From NCBI RefSeq assembly GCF_000091305.1, contig NC_013929.1:1984001-2048000 (forward strand): DNA of 64,000 nucleotides, read 5' to 3'. A model generated the notes under the pieces. The model worked only from the letters and a program-made list of their open reading frames with translations, ran no database searches and was not told where the DNA came from. The DNA comes from Streptomyces scabiei 87.22 (lineage in GTDB: Bacteria > Actinomycetota > Actinomycetes > Streptomycetales > Streptomycetaceae). The translations under genes were made by a program, and so were the position numbers. Shown piece by piece: positions 33,515 to 43,766 of the stretch. Numbering within the stretch: the first letter of the stretch is position 1; each line of letters starts with the position of its first letter.

Positions 33515-34510
33515 GGTGGGGGACACGTGGCGCGCGAGCCGCCGCGCGAGGGGGTGGACGACGCCCAGGGCCGCCGCCGCGGCCGTGGCCCCGCTCCGGG
33601 CGGTCAGGGCCGCCTGCAGGGGCATCAGCCCGAGGATCCCGGCTCCGACGGCCCGTCGTACGTTCTCGCCCGAGGGCTTCCGTACGGCACGGGCCTGGGC
33701 GGTTCCGTAGCTGCCGAGGTAGGCGAGGGCCCCGGCGGTGACCACGGCGGCCCGGGCCGCGGCGGAGGGCGACACCGCGGGGGCACCGTCGCTCCCGGCG
33801 CGGTGGGCGGCGGCCGTGCGGACGGCCGGGAGGGCCGCCGCGAGTGCGGTGGTCGTGGAGGCGGCGAGGGTCGCGGCCGGCAGCCGGGCGGGGGCGCCGG
33901 AGATCTCGTGACGGCTGAGCACGGTCAGCGTGTAGGTGTGGGCGCCGACCAGCGCGGCGGGGACGGCACCGCGCAGCAGGGCGGCACCGGTTCCGGACGT
34001 ACGGTCAGGGCCGCGTCCGGCGCCGGCCAGTGCGCCCGTGAGGACGTTCAGGGTCCGCGCGCAGGCCATGGCGGCGGGGCCCGCCGGGGTGGACTTGAGC
34101 TTCAGGTCGTACGCCCAGACGGCGCCGGCCAGCGGCAGCGCGCCCAGCAGGCTCCGGCGGCCCCCGGAGACGGCGGCCAGGGCGAGGCCCCCGGCGGTCA
34201 GGGCGCCCGCGACGGCGAGGGCGGTGCGGCGCGGGACCCGGCCCGAGGGGACGGGGCGCTCGGGACGCTCGACTGCGTCGACCGTGGCGTCGGCGTAGTC
34301 GTTGAGGGCCATGCCGGCCCAGTAGAGGCAGACGGACGAACCCATCACGCCGAGGGTCCGTGCACCGAGGGGTCGCCCCGCGGCGGCAGCTCCCGCGAGC
34401 ACGTCGCCCGGGACACTCAACGCGGCCGGGGCGCGGACGAGTTGTGCGAGGTCGGCGAGGCCCGCGGCAGATCGCGAGCCGGAGCCCGGTAACGCACTCC
34501 GATCATTCAT
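33512..34510 (-). CDS. eboC: EboC-like UbiA-family prenyltransferase
   Basis: 332-residue polytopic membrane protein with about eight hydrophobic segments. The prenyl-diphosphate-binding Asp motif NDYADATVDAVERPERPVPSGR lies near 69-90 and a second acidic site YDLKLKSTP near 133, both as in UbiA enzymes. UbiA proteins attach isoprenoid chains to small aromatic or sugar acceptors at the membrane; in ebo operons the substrate is not known. It is the first gene of the operon here, with a palindromic site 30-50 bases before the ATG. Confidence 0.88.
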   Translation of the reverse strand: MNDRSALPGSGSRSAAGLADLAQLVRAPAALSVPGDVLAGAAAAGRPLGARTLGVMGSSVCLYWAGMALNDYADATVDAVERPERPVPSGRVPRRTALAVAGALTAGGLALAAVSGGRRSLLGALPLAGAVWAYDLKLKSTPAGPAAMACARTLNVLTGALAGAGRGPDRTSGTGAALLRGAVPAALVGAHTYTLTVLSRHEISGAPARLPAATLAASTTTALAAALPAVRTAAAHRAGSDGAPAVSPSAAARAAVVTAGALAYLGSYGTAQARAVRKPSGENVRRAVGAGILGLMPLQAALTARSGATAAAAALGVVHPLARRLARHVSPT

Positions 34511-34539
34511 GGCGGCAACTTACCCATGCCACCTGCACA

Positions 34540-34560
34540 TTCACATGGAGAAAGTGTGAA
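34540..34560. promoter_or_regulatory. Palindrome upstream of the ebo operon
   Basis: TTCACA (34540-34545) and TGTGAA (34555-34560) form a perfect 6-bp inverted repeat with a 9-base spacer, in an AT-richer patch 30 bases upstream of the eboC start. Spacing and size suit a dimeric repressor or activator. No regulator gene is adjacent. Confidence 0.55.
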
Positions 34561-34615
34561 GACCTTTGTCGATTCGTGATGTTGTCCGGATCCCTGGGCC
34601 CGCGAACGGACTCAT

Positions 34616-34687
34616 AGGTCGGTCCGCGGAGGGACTCGCAGGTCGGTCCGCGGGCGGACTCGCAGGTCGGTCCGCGGAGGGACTCAC
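34616..34687. repeat. Three tandem 24-bp repeats between eboC and the flavoenzyme gene
   Basis: Units AGGTCGGTCCGCG(GAG/GGC)GGACTC(G/A)C at 34616-34639, 34640-34663 and 34664-34687, with degenerate partial copies on both sides. The stop codon of the flavoenzyme gene (34684-34686) lies inside the third unit, so repeat change could alter its 3' end. Confidence 0.9.
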
Positions 34688-36105
34688 AGGTCCTGCCGGA
34701 GCCGGCGCCACACCGCCTTGGCCGCGTTGTGTCCCGACATGCCGTGCACGCCGGGGCCGGGCGGGGTCGCCGAGGAGCAGATGAAGACGGCCGGGTGCGG
34801 GGTGGCGTACGGGGCGAGCGAGAGTCTGGGCCGGAGCAGCAGTTGCAGGCCCGAGGCCGCGCCGCAGGCGATGTCCCCGCCCACGTAGTTCGCGTTGTGC
34901 GCGGCGAGTTCCGGCGGTCCCGCGGTGGCGCGCGCGAGCACGCGGTCGCGGAACCCGGGGGCGAACCGCTCCAGTTGGCGCTCGACGGCGTCCGTCAGGT
35001 CACCCGTCCAGCCGTTGGGAACATGGCCGTAGGCCCAGAAGGCGTGCTTGCCCTCGGGGGCCCGGCTCGGGTCGACTAGGCTCGGCTGCACGGTGATCAG
35101 GAACGGCCGGTCGGGCGCCCTGCCCTGCCGGGAGGCCGCGTCGAGCGCCGAGCCGATCTCGGCCCGGCTCGCCCCGACCTGGACGGTCCCGGCGACCCGC
35201 GCCTCCGGGGCGGTCCAGGGCACGGGGCCGTCGAGCGCGTAGTCGAGCTTGAACACGCTCGCGCCGTAGCGGTACGCCTCGTAGTGGCCGCCGAAGCCCG
35301 CGATCCGGGCCAGCGCGGTGGGTGAGGTGTCGAAGACGTAGGCGCGCGCCGGCGGCAGGTCGTCGAGGCGCTTGACCTCGTAGTCGGTGTGGACCGCGCC
35401 GCCGAGGTCCTTCAGGTAGGCGGTGAGCGCGTCGGCGATGGCCTGCGAGCCGCCCCGGGCGACCGGCCAGCCCGCGGCGTGCGCGGCGAGCGCGAAGACG
35501 AGCCCCACCGCGCCGGTGGCGAGGCCGCCTAGCGGGGCGATGACGTGGGCGACGAGACCGGCGAACAGCGCCTTGGCCCGTTCGTCCTTGAAGCGGCGCA
35601 TCAGCCAGGTGGACGGCGGCAGCCCGACGAGCCCGAAGCGGGCGAGGGTGACCGGGTCGCGGGGCAGCGCGGACAGCGGCAGCGACATGAAGTCCCGGGC
35701 GAGCGTGTCCCACTTGGGCAGGAACGGCTCGACCAGCCTGCGGTACGCGCCCGCGTCACGCGGACCGAACGAGGCGGCCGTCTCCCCCACCGAGCGTGAC
35801 AGCACGGCCGCCGAACCGTCGGGGAAGGGGTGCGCCATCGGCAGCTCGGCGTGCAGCCACTCCAGGCCGTAGCGCTCCAGCGGCATCGCCTTGAACGCGG
35901 GCGAGTTGACACCGAGGGGGTGGGCGGCCGCGCAGGGGTCGTGGCGGAAGCCCGGCAGGGTCAGCTCAGCGGTGCGGGAGCCTCCCCCCACGGTGGACTT
36001 CGCCTCGAACACGGCCACGGAGAACCCTCGGCGGGCCAGCTCCACGGCAGCCGTCAGGCCGTTCGGCCCCGCCCCCACCACCACCGCGTCGAGCATCGAC
36101 GGCAC
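34684..36105 (-). CDS. Carotenoid-desaturase/oxidase-like FAD-dependent oxidoreductase
   Basis: 473 residues, phytoene-desaturase-type flavoprotein. N-terminal FAD site [20 protein letters not shown] at 8-27 with following [31 protein letters not shown] near 220 in the substrate/FAD part, and the C-terminal FAD strand [22 protein letters not shown] near 440. Substrates in the family are polyprenyl or other hydrophobic chains, which fits the neighbouring UbiA gene. GTG36105 has GAAGGGG upstream; ATG36096 is an alternative. It is on the ebo strand, 173 bases upstream, and may be a separate unit. Confidence 0.85.
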   Translation of the reverse strand: MPSMLDAVVVGAGPNGLTAAVELARRGFSVAVFEAKSTVGGGSRTAELTLPGFRHDPCAAAHPLGVNSPAFKAMPLERYGLEWLHAELPMAHPFPDGSAAVLSRSVGETAASFGPRDAGAYRRLVEPFLPKWDTLARDFMSLPLSALPRDPVTLARFGLVGLPPSTWLMRRFKDERAKALFAGLVAHVIAPLGGLATGAVGLVFALAAHAAGWPVARGGSQAIADALTAYLKDLGGAVHTDYEVKRLDDLPPARAYVFDTSPTALARIAGFGGHYEAYRYGASVFKLDYALDGPVPWTAPEARVAGTVQVGASRAEIGSALDAASRQGRAPDRPFLITVQPSLVDPSRAPEGKHAFWAYGHVPNGWTGDLTDAVERQLERFAPGFRDRVLARATAGPPELAAHNANYVGGDIACGAASGLQLLLRPRLSLAPYATPHPAVFICSSATPPGPGVHGMSGHNAAKAVWRRLRQDL

Positions 36106-36252
36106 GTCCGGACCCCTTCGTCAGCCGATGGTCAGGAGCCGTCGGCGACATCCCCGCCGGCGGACAGACCTGGGCCCAGGATATGCCCGGCCACCGACAG
36201 GCCCGGGCAAGGGTGCACCCCACCGGCGGAGGCGCCGCCTCCATCGGGCTCG

Positions 36253-37098
36253 TCAGGCGCCGCCCGACAGCAGCCCCACCACCCGGCGGGCCGTGGCCGT
36301 GTCCCGGGCCGTGGTGAAGGGCAGGGTGTTGCCGCCGGTTATCCGGAAGGGCTCGCCGGCCAGGGTGAGATGGGCGCCGCCCGCCTCCTGGACGAGCAGC
36401 AGACCGGCCGCGTGGTCCCAGGCCGCCTCCCAGGAGAACGCGGTCGCGTCCAGCCGGCCCTCCGCGACGGCGAGGTACTCCAGCCCGGCGGAACCGCAGG
36501 GGCGCGGGGCCACGCCGTCCGTCCGGAGGCCGAGCAGGGCCCGCTTCTGCTCCGGCGTGGTGTAGTCCGGGTGGGAGGTGGCGATGTCGAGGTCCCGGTC
36601 CGGGGCGGGCGAGCCGGCCCGCAGGGGCACGCCGTCGACGGTGGCGCCCCGGCCGCGGACCGCCACGGCGAACCGGTCGAGGGCGGGCGCGTAGGTCCAG
36701 GAGGCGTGCAGGACGCCGCCGCGGGCGAGGGCGACGAGGGTGCAGAAGCCGGGGTCGCCGTTCACGAACTGGCGGGTGCCGTCCACCGGGTCGACGATCC
36801 AGACCGGTGCGTCGCCCTGGATCGCCTCGTACGAGGCGGGGTCGGCGTGCACGGCCTCCTCGCCGACGACGACCGAGCCCGGCAGCAGCGCGGTGAGCGC
36901 CTCGGTCAGATACAGCTCGGCCTTGCGGTCGGCGTCGGTCACCAGGTCGTGCGGGCCGCTCTTCTGGTCGACCTCGTGCGCGGCGAGCTGCCGGAAGCGC
37001 GGCATGATCTCCGCGGCGGCGGCCTTGCGGATCGCCGCCTCGACGTCCGAGGCGTGCCGGGCGAGAAACTCGTCGATGGTTTCGGTGTCTTCGATCAT
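36253..37098 (-). CDS. Inositol-monophosphatase-family phosphatase
   Basis: Mg-dependent phosphomonoesterase, 281 residues. Motifs in order: VGEEAVH near 79 (metal Glu), [15 protein letters not shown] near 102 (DPxDGT), and [16 protein letters not shown] near 226 (WDxAAG). Could act on inositol phosphate, histidinol phosphate or PAP; the FVNGDPGF variant after DGT resembles histidinol-phosphatase-like members. ATG37098 has a GGAGG ribosome site. It is 147 bases upstream of the flavoenzyme gene on the same strand. Confidence 0.9.
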   Translation of the reverse strand: MIEDTETIDEFLARHASDVEAAIRKAAAAEIMPRFRQLAAHEVDQKSGPHDLVTDADRKAELYLTEALTALLPGSVVVGEEAVHADPASYEAIQGDAPVWIVDPVDGTRQFVNGDPGFCTLVALARGGVLHASWTYAPALDRFAVAVRGRGATVDGVPLRAGSPAPDRDLDIATSHPDYTTPEQKRALLGLRTDGVAPRPCGSAGLEYLAVAEGRLDATAFSWEAAWDHAAGLLLVQEAGGAHLTLAGEPFRITGGNTLPFTTARDTATARRVVGLLSGGA

Positions 37099-37214
37099 GC
37101 CTCCATGACAGCACGCGCCACTGACAACCCCTGCCCGTCCGGTGTATTCGGTACGGAATCGGCATGAACAGGCGGGGCGGACCGTACCCCGTGCGAGCCG
37201 GGACGAGCCGCGGC

Positions 37215-39041
37215 TCAGCGCCCGACCGCGTATCCCTGCATCCCCCGCGGGTTGGCCGCCGCCGACAGGACCCCGCTGCGGGGATCGCGGGCGACCGCGC
37301 AGAGCCTGCCCTCGGACCAGTCCTCGCCGAGGACGAGGTCGTGGCCGCGCCGGCGCAGCTCCTCGACGACCTCCGGGGGCGTGCGGGACTCGACGGTGAC
37401 GCTGCCGGGGCGCGTGCCGCGCGGATAGAAGGAGCCGGGGAAGCTGTCGTTGTGCCAGTTCGGGGCGTCGATCGCGCCCTGGAGGTCGAGGCCGCCGCGG
37501 ACCGGCGGGCGCAGGGCGACGGCGAGGAAGAAGTGGAGCTGCCACTGATCCTGCTGGTCACCGCCGGGTGTGCCGAAGGCCATGACCGGCACCCCGTCGC
37601 GCAGCGCCAGCGACGGGGTGAGCGTGGTGCGCGGCCTGCGCCCGGGGGTGAGGGAGTTGGGCAGTCCCTCGTCGAGCCAGGTCATCTGCAGCCGGGTGCC
37701 GAGCGGGAAGCCCAGCTCGGGCACCACCGGGTTGGACTGCAGCCAGCCGCCGCTGGGCGTGGCGGCGACCATGTTCCCCCAGCGGTCGACGACGTCGAGG
37801 TGGCAGGTGTCTCCCCGGGTGCTCCCGTCCGCCGCGACCTCGGGCTCGCCCGGTACCGGCGACCGGGGGCTCCGGGCGACGGTGGGCTCGCCGGCTCCCG
37901 GGGCACCGCCGCCGGGCTCCTCGCCGGCCACCACGCGCGCGTGCGCGCTCAGGCGCGGGGTACGGCCACCCGGAGCGCCCGGCCGCAGGTCGTACGAGGC
38001 GGTGTCACCGACGAGGGCCCGCCGCGCGGCGTTGTACTCCTCGGACAGCAGGTCGTCGAGCGGGACCGGCGCCGCGTCCCCGTACCAGGCCTCGCGGTCC
38101 GCCATGGCGAGCTTGCAGCCCTCGACGAGGAGGTGCATGTACGCGGCGGAGCCGTGGGCGGGGAGTTCCTCGGGCAGCAGCGCGAGCTGCTGCAGCAGGA
38201 CCGGGCCCTGGCTCCAGGGGCCGGCCTTGCACAGGGTCCAGCCGTTCCAGTCGTAGGTCGCCGGGGCCTCGTAGGACGCCGACCAGCCGGCGAGGTCGGC
38301 CGCGGTGAGCGTCCCGGTGTGCCGTTCCCCGCTGGTGTCGAGCGTGGGCCGCGCGGACTGCCGGACGAGGGCCTCGGCGACGAAGCCGGTGCGCCAGACC
38401 TCGCGGGCCGCCTCGATACGGGCCTCGCGGTCCTTCGCGCCCTCGGTCTCGGCGAGGAGCCGCAGCCAGGTCACGGCCAGGTCCGGGTTGCGGAACAGCT
38501 CACCGGGGCGGGGCGCCCGTCCGCCCGGCAGGTACACCCGTGCCGACGACGGCCACTCCCGCTCGAAGAGGTTCCGCACGGTCTCGACCGTCGCCGCCAC
38601 GTTCTCCACCGGAGCGTGGCCGTCCCGCGCGTACCCGATGGCGTACTTCAGGACGTCGGCGAGGTCCTTGGTGCCGTGGTCGCGCAGCAGGAGCATCCAC
38701 GCGTCGAACGCGCCCGGCACGGCGGCCGCCAGCGGGCCCGTGCCGGGGACCAGTTCCAGTCCGAGCCCCCGGTAGTGCCGGACGGACGCCCCGGCGGGTG
38801 CCACGCCCTGTCCGCACAGCACCCGGACCTCGCCGTCCGCCGGCGCGAGCAGGATCGGTACCTCACCGGCGGGCCCGTTGAGGTGGGGTTCGACGACGTG
38901 CAGGACGAAACCGCCCGCCACGGCCGCGTCGAAGGCGTTGCCGCCGTCCTCCAGGACCGCCATCGCCGACTGGGAGGCGAGCCAGTGCGTGGAGGACACC
39001 ATGCCGAAGGTCCCCTGGAGCGTCGGTCGAGTGGTGAACAC
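37215..39041 (-). CDS. Gamma-glutamyltransferase-family Ntn hydrolase, cytosolic form
   Basis: 608 residues with no signal peptide, beginning TTRPTLQGTFGMVSSTHWLA. The family start motif GGNAFDAAVAGGFVLHVVEPH lies at 34-54, and the autocleavage/nucleophile Thr in STRGDTCHLDVVDRWGNMV near 418; downstream SLALRDGVPVMAFGTPGG and SAAANPRGMQGYAVGR complete the small subunit. A Gly/Pro/Ala-rich insertion of about 40 residues precedes the nucleophile. GTG39041 has GAGGAG upstream. Likely role is glutathione-like or gamma-glutamyl amide hydrolysis inside the cell; a second, secreted paralogue is at 53.2-55.0 kb. Confidence 0.9.
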   Translation of the reverse strand: MFTTRPTLQGTFGMVSSTHWLASQSAMAVLEDGGNAFDAAVAGGFVLHVVEPHLNGPAGEVPILLAPADGEVRVLCGQGVAPAGASVRHYRGLGLELVPGTGPLAAAVPGAFDAWMLLLRDHGTKDLADVLKYAIGYARDGHAPVENVAATVETVRNLFEREWPSSARVYLPGGRAPRPGELFRNPDLAVTWLRLLAETEGAKDREARIEAAREVWRTGFVAEALVRQSARPTLDTSGERHTGTLTAADLAGWSASYEAPATYDWNGWTLCKAGPWSQGPVLLQQLALLPEELPAHGSAAYMHLLVEGCKLAMADREAWYGDAAPVPLDDLLSEEYNAARRALVGDTASYDLRPGAPGGRTPRLSAHARVVAGEEPGGGAPGAGEPTVARSPRSPVPGEPEVAADGSTRGDTCHLDVVDRWGNMVAATPSGGWLQSNPVVPELGFPLGTRLQMTWLDEGLPNSLTPGRRPRTTLTPSLALRDGVPVMAFGTPGGDQQDQWQLHFFLAVALRPPVRGGLDLQGAIDAPNWHNDSFPGSFYPRGTRPGSVTVESRTPPEVVEELRRRGHDLVLGEDWSEGRLCAVARDPRSGVLSAAANPRGMQGYAVGR

Positions 39042-39100
39042 GGCGGACTCCTCACTGCGCGACGGGCGTTCGCCGATCGTACGCAGTCCGCCGCCGGCCC

Positions 39101-39931
39101 TCAGGGACGCCGTCCCATCGTCAGCACATGCCCGCTCGCCCCGAGCAGCGACGGCTCCGACTCGATCCGCCGGGTCGCGGCCAGCACCGCCTCCCGGCGC
39201 TCCGGGGCGTCCAGCCACTCCTCCACCCCGCCCATCAGCCAGGCGACGCCCTCGACGCCGTACTGCCCCTCGTGGGTGAGCCCCGCCTCGGTGAACTCCC
39301 CGGGCACCTCGGCGGGATCGGCGAGGCAGGCGGTGGTGAAGTGCGGGTCCTCCGGGGAGCGGCGGTGTCTGCCGTGGCCCGCCACGGAGTCGATGTGCTC
39401 GCGGCGCTCCGGGATGAAGTAGTTCCCCAGCATGAGCGTGTCGTTGAGCCCCGCGAAGCGGTTGATCGTGGCCGCGACCACCACACCGCCCGGGCGGACG
39501 GTCCGGTGGGCCTCGGTCAACGCCCGTACCCGGTCCGGGCGTTCGGGCAGGTGGTAGAGCGGCCCGAGGAACAGCACCACGTCGTACGCGGCGTCCCCGG
39601 CGGGCAGCGCGCGGGCGTCCCCGAGCCGCGCGGTGACCCCGGGCAGCCGCCCCGACCGCTCCACGTGCATCGGCACGGGATCGACGACCTCGACCTCGTA
39701 CCCGTCCTCGGCCAGCCACTCGGCGTGGATCCCCGTGCCGCCGCCGGCGTCGAGCACGCGCGCGGGCGCGGCCGGCAGCAGCCGCCGCAGGAGGTCCTGG
39801 GCGCGCCAGAACTCCAGCCGCCCGGCACCCTCCCTGAGGCGGGTGTTCTCCCCGCCCCGTTCGTAGCAGGCGAGGATCTCCTCCGGCAGAGAAGAGACTG
39901 TGGGCTCGGTGACTTCCGGTAACCGGTTCAT
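39101..39931 (-). CDS. Class I SAM-dependent methyltransferase
   Basis: 276 residues: SAM loop VLDAGGGTGIHAEWLAEDG near 59-77, acidic VVDPVP near 81, motif II YDVVLFLGPLYHLPERPDR near 115, then VRPGGVVVAATINRFAGL. The C-terminal half contains a less common extension with HxxH-like residues (AGHGRHRRSPEDPHF). No pathway genes adjoin it; the gamma-glutamyltransferase gene starts 59 bases downstream and may be cotranscribed. Confidence 0.87.
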   Translation of the reverse strand: MNRLPEVTEPTVSSLPEEILACYERGGENTRLREGAGRLEFWRAQDLLRRLLPAAPARVLDAGGGTGIHAEWLAEDGYEVEVVDPVPMHVERSGRLPGVTARLGDARALPAGDAAYDVVLFLGPLYHLPERPDRVRALTEAHRTVRPGGVVVAATINRFAGLNDTLMLGNYFIPERREHIDSVAGHGRHRRSPEDPHFTTACLADPAEVPGEFTEAGLTHEGQYGVEGVAWLMGGVEEWLDAPERREAVLAATRRIESEPSLLGASGHVLTMGRRP

Positions 39932-40074
39932 GCGTCAAGACTGCTGATCGTGGGGAGCGCGCGGCAAACGGTTGTCGTCCCTCCCCGTCCCGGCCCGCCC
40001 CTGTGCCGCGGCCGAGCCGGCCGGGCGCGGCGGACAGCGTGCAGGATCGTTCCCGGCGGTCGGCGTCCGCCACC

Positions 40075-40105
40075 GTTCACACGATCACCACTCCCACCGG
40101 TGAAC
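40075..40105. promoter_or_regulatory. Inverted repeat upstream of the secreted DUF3558-like gene
   Basis: GTTCAC (40075-40080) and GTGAAC (40100-40105), spacer 19. It lies 124 bases before the gene start. The rest of 39932-40228 shows no gene. Confidence 0.3.
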
Positions 40106-40228
40106 CCCGGACCCGGTCACCACGTATGCACGGAGAGAGTCCGCACTTTCGTCCCACAGAGAGTCATGTGACACTGACGTACCCCACCGCCCGGCGGTAC
40201 CCACCGCCTCGACCCCGAGAAGTGCGCT

Positions 40229-40900
40229 GTGCGTGAACTGCCTCTGCCGCTCGCCCTCACCGCGCGACTGCTGCCCGTCGCCGTACTCGCCACCGCCGGC
40301 TGGGCGTTGTCGTCCGGTCCGCTGGCCGCGAGCCCGGCCGGGGAGAACGCCACACAGGACACCGCGTCGGCGCCCATCTCCACCTCCGAGTCCGCGCCGT
40401 CGACCACGGCCGTGACGAAGACGTACGCGAAGGCACCCTCCCCCTGTTCCGGCGTGACGACCAAAACGGTCAAATCCCTCGTTCCGGGGGCGAAGACGGT
40501 GGGCAAGGAGATCGCGTCGACCAATGAGTCCGTACGCCGGACCTGTTCGTGGAACGCGCTCAAGGGCTTCGACTACCGCTGGCTCGACGTCTCGTACGAG
40601 ATCCAGCAGTCGGACGACAAGGCCCGCAGCGCCTACGCGACCCGGACCACGGAGAAGAGCGGCGGCGGGGCCGTCCCGGGACTCGGCGACGAGGCCTACT
40701 CCGTGGTGAACCTCACCACGGACGACAAGCAGCAGACCCGCGAGGGCGTGGTGTACGTCCGCATGTCCAACGCCCTGGTGGTCGTCACCTACAACGGCAG
40801 CGACTTCGAGTCCCAGAAGGCGCCCGGCACGGATGTGATCAACAAGGGCGCCATCAAGGCCGCGAAGGAGGCGGCGGCCGTACTGAAGGGCGCCCGCTAG
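40229..40900 (+). CDS. Secreted DUF3558-like protein
   Basis: 223 residues. N-terminal hydrophobic export segment (LTARLLPVAVLATAGWALS, 10-28) followed by a Ser/Thr/Ala linker, then a compact domain with the DUF3558 pattern: CSGVTTKTVKSLVPGAKT near 73, a second Cys in RRTCSWNAL near 106 that probably makes a disulfide, GLGDEAYSVVN near 150, and VVVTYNGSD near 190. Unlike many relatives it has no lipobox Cys, so it may be anchored by the uncleaved helix or released. GTG40229; function of the family is unknown. Confidence 0.78.
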   Translation: MRELPLPLALTARLLPVAVLATAGWALSSGPLAASPAGENATQDTASAPISTSESAPSTTAVTKTYAKAPSPCSGVTTKTVKSLVPGAKTVGKEIASTNESVRRTCSWNALKGFDYRWLDVSYEIQQSDDKARSAYATRTTEKSGGGAVPGLGDEAYSVVNLTTDDKQQTREGVVYVRMSNALVVVTYNGSDFESQKAPGTDVINKGAIKAAKEAAAVLKGAR

Positions 40901-40949
40901 CAGCGGGATCCCTCCGGCACGGCCACCGCCACCCCGGTCGGGGCCGCCG

Positions 40950-42518
<1,569 letters not shown>

Positions 42519-42735
42519 GGGCAGGCCAATCAGGGGAGACGGGACGGGAACGAAAGGCCGTGCGGAGGCCTTGGGCCCCTCCCCTCCGGGACGGCGGAGG
42601 GAAGGGAGACAAGGTGTGGGGGGTCGAGGGGCCGAGCGGTCGGCGCCAGAATCGGAGTCACTGGTTCCGCTTTATTGGGGTGGCCGGATTCTCGCAGCCG
42701 CCGGCCCGTCCGGGAAGGGAGGGGCGGCCGGGGAG
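42519..42735. other. Intergenic region before the NCS1 permease gene
   Basis: No gene. It holds an imperfect GC hairpin (CCCTCCCCTCCG near 42580 with CGGAGGGAAGGG near 42596) and another GC-rich inverted stretch at 42685-42735 just past the LLM stop, which may attenuate read-through to the permease. An isolated AT-richer patch (TTTATTGGGG, about 42671) could be a separate promoter element. Confidence 0.3.
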
Positions 42736-43755
42736 TCAGCCGTTGAGGGCCGGGATGACCGTGGAGCCGTAGACGTCGATCACCCGTTCCTGCGCGTCGT
42801 GCATGTCGTAGACGGCGAACTGGTCCACGCCCAGCGCACGCAGCGCGCCGAGCTTCTCGATGTGCGCCTCGGGGGTGCCGATCACACAGAACCGGTCGAC
42901 GATCTCGTCCGGCACGAACTGGGTGTCGGGGTTGTCGGCACGCCCGTGGTGGGAGTAGTCGTACCCCTCGCGGGCCTTGATGTACTCCGTCAGCTCCTCC
43001 GGTACGGCCGCGGAGTGCTCGCCGTACTTCGACACCAGGTCGGCGACGTGGTTGCCGACCATCCCGCCGAACCAGCGGCACTGCTCGCGGGCGTGCGCCA
43101 GCGCCTCGGGCGAGTCGTCCTCGGTGACGTACGCGGGCGCGGCCACGCAGATCTTCACCTCGGACGGGTCGCGCCCGGCGGCGACGGCGGCGTCCTTGAC
43201 CGCCTTGACCATGTACTCGGTGAGATACAGGTCGGAGAGCTGGAGGATGAAGCCGTCGGCCTCCTCACCGGTCATCTTCAGGGCCTTGGGGCCGTACGCC
43301 GCCATCCAGACGGGGAGTTCGGCGCCCTCCTTGATCCAGGGGAAGCGGATGACCGTACCGCCGAGGTCGGCCTCTCCCCCGCTGCCCAGCGCCCGGATCA
43401 CCTTCATGGCCTCGCTGATCCGGGCCAGGGTGTTGGGCTTGCGGCCCGCCACGCGCATGGCCGAGTCGCCGCGGCCGATACCGCAGACCGTGCGGTTGCC
43501 GAACATGTCGTTGAGCGTGGCGAAGGTCGAGGCGGTGACCTCCCAGGTGCGGGTGCCCGGGTTGGTGACCATCGGGCCGACCGTCAGTCTCGAGGTGCTG
43601 GACAGGATCTGGCTGTAGATGACGAACGGTTCCTGCCAGAGCACGGCGGAGTCGAAGGTCCAGCCGTACGTGAAACCGTTGTTCTCGGCGCGCTTCATCA
43701 GCTCGACGACGCGCGAGGCCGGCGGGTCGGTCTGCAGGACGAGTCCGAAGTCCAT
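42736..43755 (-). CDS. LLM-class flavin/F420-dependent oxidoreductase
   Basis: 339-residue luciferase-like TIM barrel: FGLVLQTDPPASRVVELMKRAE at the start, WTFDSAVLWQEPFV near 33, VTNPGTRTWEVTASTFATL near 64, GIGRGDSAMRVAG near 93 and GEEADGFILQLSDL near 152. This subgroup regularly sits beside dihydropyrimidinase. It could reduce uracil to dihydrouracil, or act on the ring oxidatively as RutA does (RutA is also an LLM enzyme); neither is shown. ATG43755 begins 11 bases after the dihydropyrimidinase stop, implying one transcript. Confidence 0.88.
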   Translation of the reverse strand: MDFGLVLQTDPPASRVVELMKRAENNGFTYGWTFDSAVLWQEPFVIYSQILSSTSRLTVGPMVTNPGTRTWEVTASTFATLNDMFGNRTVCGIGRGDSAMRVAGRKPNTLARISEAMKVIRALGSGGEADLGGTVIRFPWIKEGAELPVWMAAYGPKALKMTGEEADGFILQLSDLYLTEYMVKAVKDAAVAAGRDPSEVKICVAAPAYVTEDDSPEALAHAREQCRWFGGMVGNHVADLVSKYGEHSAAVPEELTEYIKAREGYDYSHHGRADNPDTQFVPDEIVDRFCVIGTPEAHIEKLGALRALGVDQFAVYDMHDAQERVIDVYGSTVIPALNG

Positions 43756-43766
43756 GTGCTCCGCTC

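Noticed and set aside
34540..34560. BldD box upstream of eboC
   Set aside because: The palindrome TTCACA-N9-TGTGAA has a different spacing from BldD targets as I know them.
27006..36105. Terpene or carotenoid biosynthetic gene cluster
   Set aside because: No terpene synthase, polyprenyl synthase or phytoene synthase is present; a UbiA gene, a desaturase-like gene and a P450 fit an ebo-type operon better.
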